Source of the DNA: Bacillota bacterium
GTDB taxonomy: Bacteria > Bacillota > Clostridia > Peptostreptococcales > Acidaminobacteraceae
Direction: 5' to 3'
Length of the DNA: 5,859 nt
NCBI GenBank assembly: GCA_030529205.1
Contig: JAUMXJ010000074.1
Span: forward strand, 1-5,859
A program made the translations under genes and the position numbers. Under the pieces are notes generated by a model, which worked only from the letters and a program-made list of their open reading frames with translations, was not told where the DNA came from and ran no database searches. The stretch's first letter is position 1; every line of letters starts with the position of its first letter. Positions 5,695 to 5,859 of this stretch are shown here, in pieces.

Positions 5695-5859
5695 ATGTAC
5701 TTTCAATCAAAAATCTATCCAAGCGCTACGGAAAAACGGAAGCACTGAACAATATCGATCTCGACATTTGCGGCGGCAAAATTGTCGGTCTATTGGGTCC
5801 GAACGGATGCGGAAAAAGCACATTGTTTAAGATCACAGCCGGACTATTGGCTCCTGACA
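5691..5859 (+). CDS. ABC transporter ATP-binding protein, 3'-truncated by the window
   Basis: The ATG at 5691 overlaps the GntR stop by 4 nt (ATGA) and the frame stays open to the window edge, giving the first 56 residues. It begins MNVLSIKNLSKRYGKTEAL, the usual opening of an ABC ATPase with the adenine-stacking Tyr13 (A-loop), followed by the Walker A motif GPNGCGKST at about 39-47 and LFKITAGLLAPD. The Q-loop, signature motif and Walker B lie outside the window. The product should supply ATP hydrolysis to a membrane permease presumably encoded downstream. Following a YtrA-type regulator, a YtrB- or BcrA-like exporter ATPase is the likely kind. Substrate is unknown. Confidence 0.9.
   Translation, partial: MNVLSIKNLSKRYGKTEALNNIDLDICGGKIVGLLGPNGCGKSTLFKITAGLLAPD

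Overview
This 5.86 kb window reads as a piece of bacterial chromosome with no rRNA, tRNA, CRISPR or insertion sequence visible. It holds six protein genes, four complete and two cut by the window edges. The organism is probably a diderm with strong AGGAGG-type ribosome binding sites. The mix of a FecR-domain/WG-repeat lipoprotein with a loose lipobox, a YihY-family membrane protein, a Mef-like DHA3 exporter and a YtrA-type GntR/ABC module would fit a host-associated spirochaete such as Treponema. A diderm Firmicute is the main alternative. This taxonomic placement is inference from gene content and style, not proof.

Layout. (1) 1-596, +: C-terminal two-thirds of a YihY/BrkB-family integral membrane protein. 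(2) 614-1576, -: AraC-family regulator with a C-terminal domain like that of the PchR/YbtA siderophore regulators, convergent with gene 1 across a 17-nt gap. (3) 1577-1761: AT-rich divergent regulatory region with a good promoter for the AraC gene, an imperfect palindrome around its predicted start, and spaced TTGATT-like repeats in front of the exporter. (4) 1762-3021, +: MFS exporter of the DHA3 (macrolide/siderophore efflux) type with a TTG start. (5) 3055-5103, -: 682-residue lipoprotein with a FecR domain followed by about nine WG-type repeats, convergent with the exporter across 33 nt. (6) 5104-5292: second divergent regulatory region, containing a striking 38-bp nested palindrome and an inverted repeat covering the lipoprotein's ribosome binding site. 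(7) 5293-5694, +: YtrA-type GntR repressor. (8) 5691-5859, +: start of an ABC-transporter ATPase, overlapping the repressor stop by ATGA and running off the window.

Working model. Two regulator/transporter modules flank an envelope lipoprotein. In the first, the AraC-type protein senses a small molecule and probably controls the divergent exporter. In the second, the GntR-type protein probably represses its own operon, including the downstream ABC transporter, through the nested palindrome. None of the protein families is new. The points most worth a second look are the nested operator, the FecR + WG-repeat domain combination and the repeat overlapping that lipoprotein's -10/RBS region.
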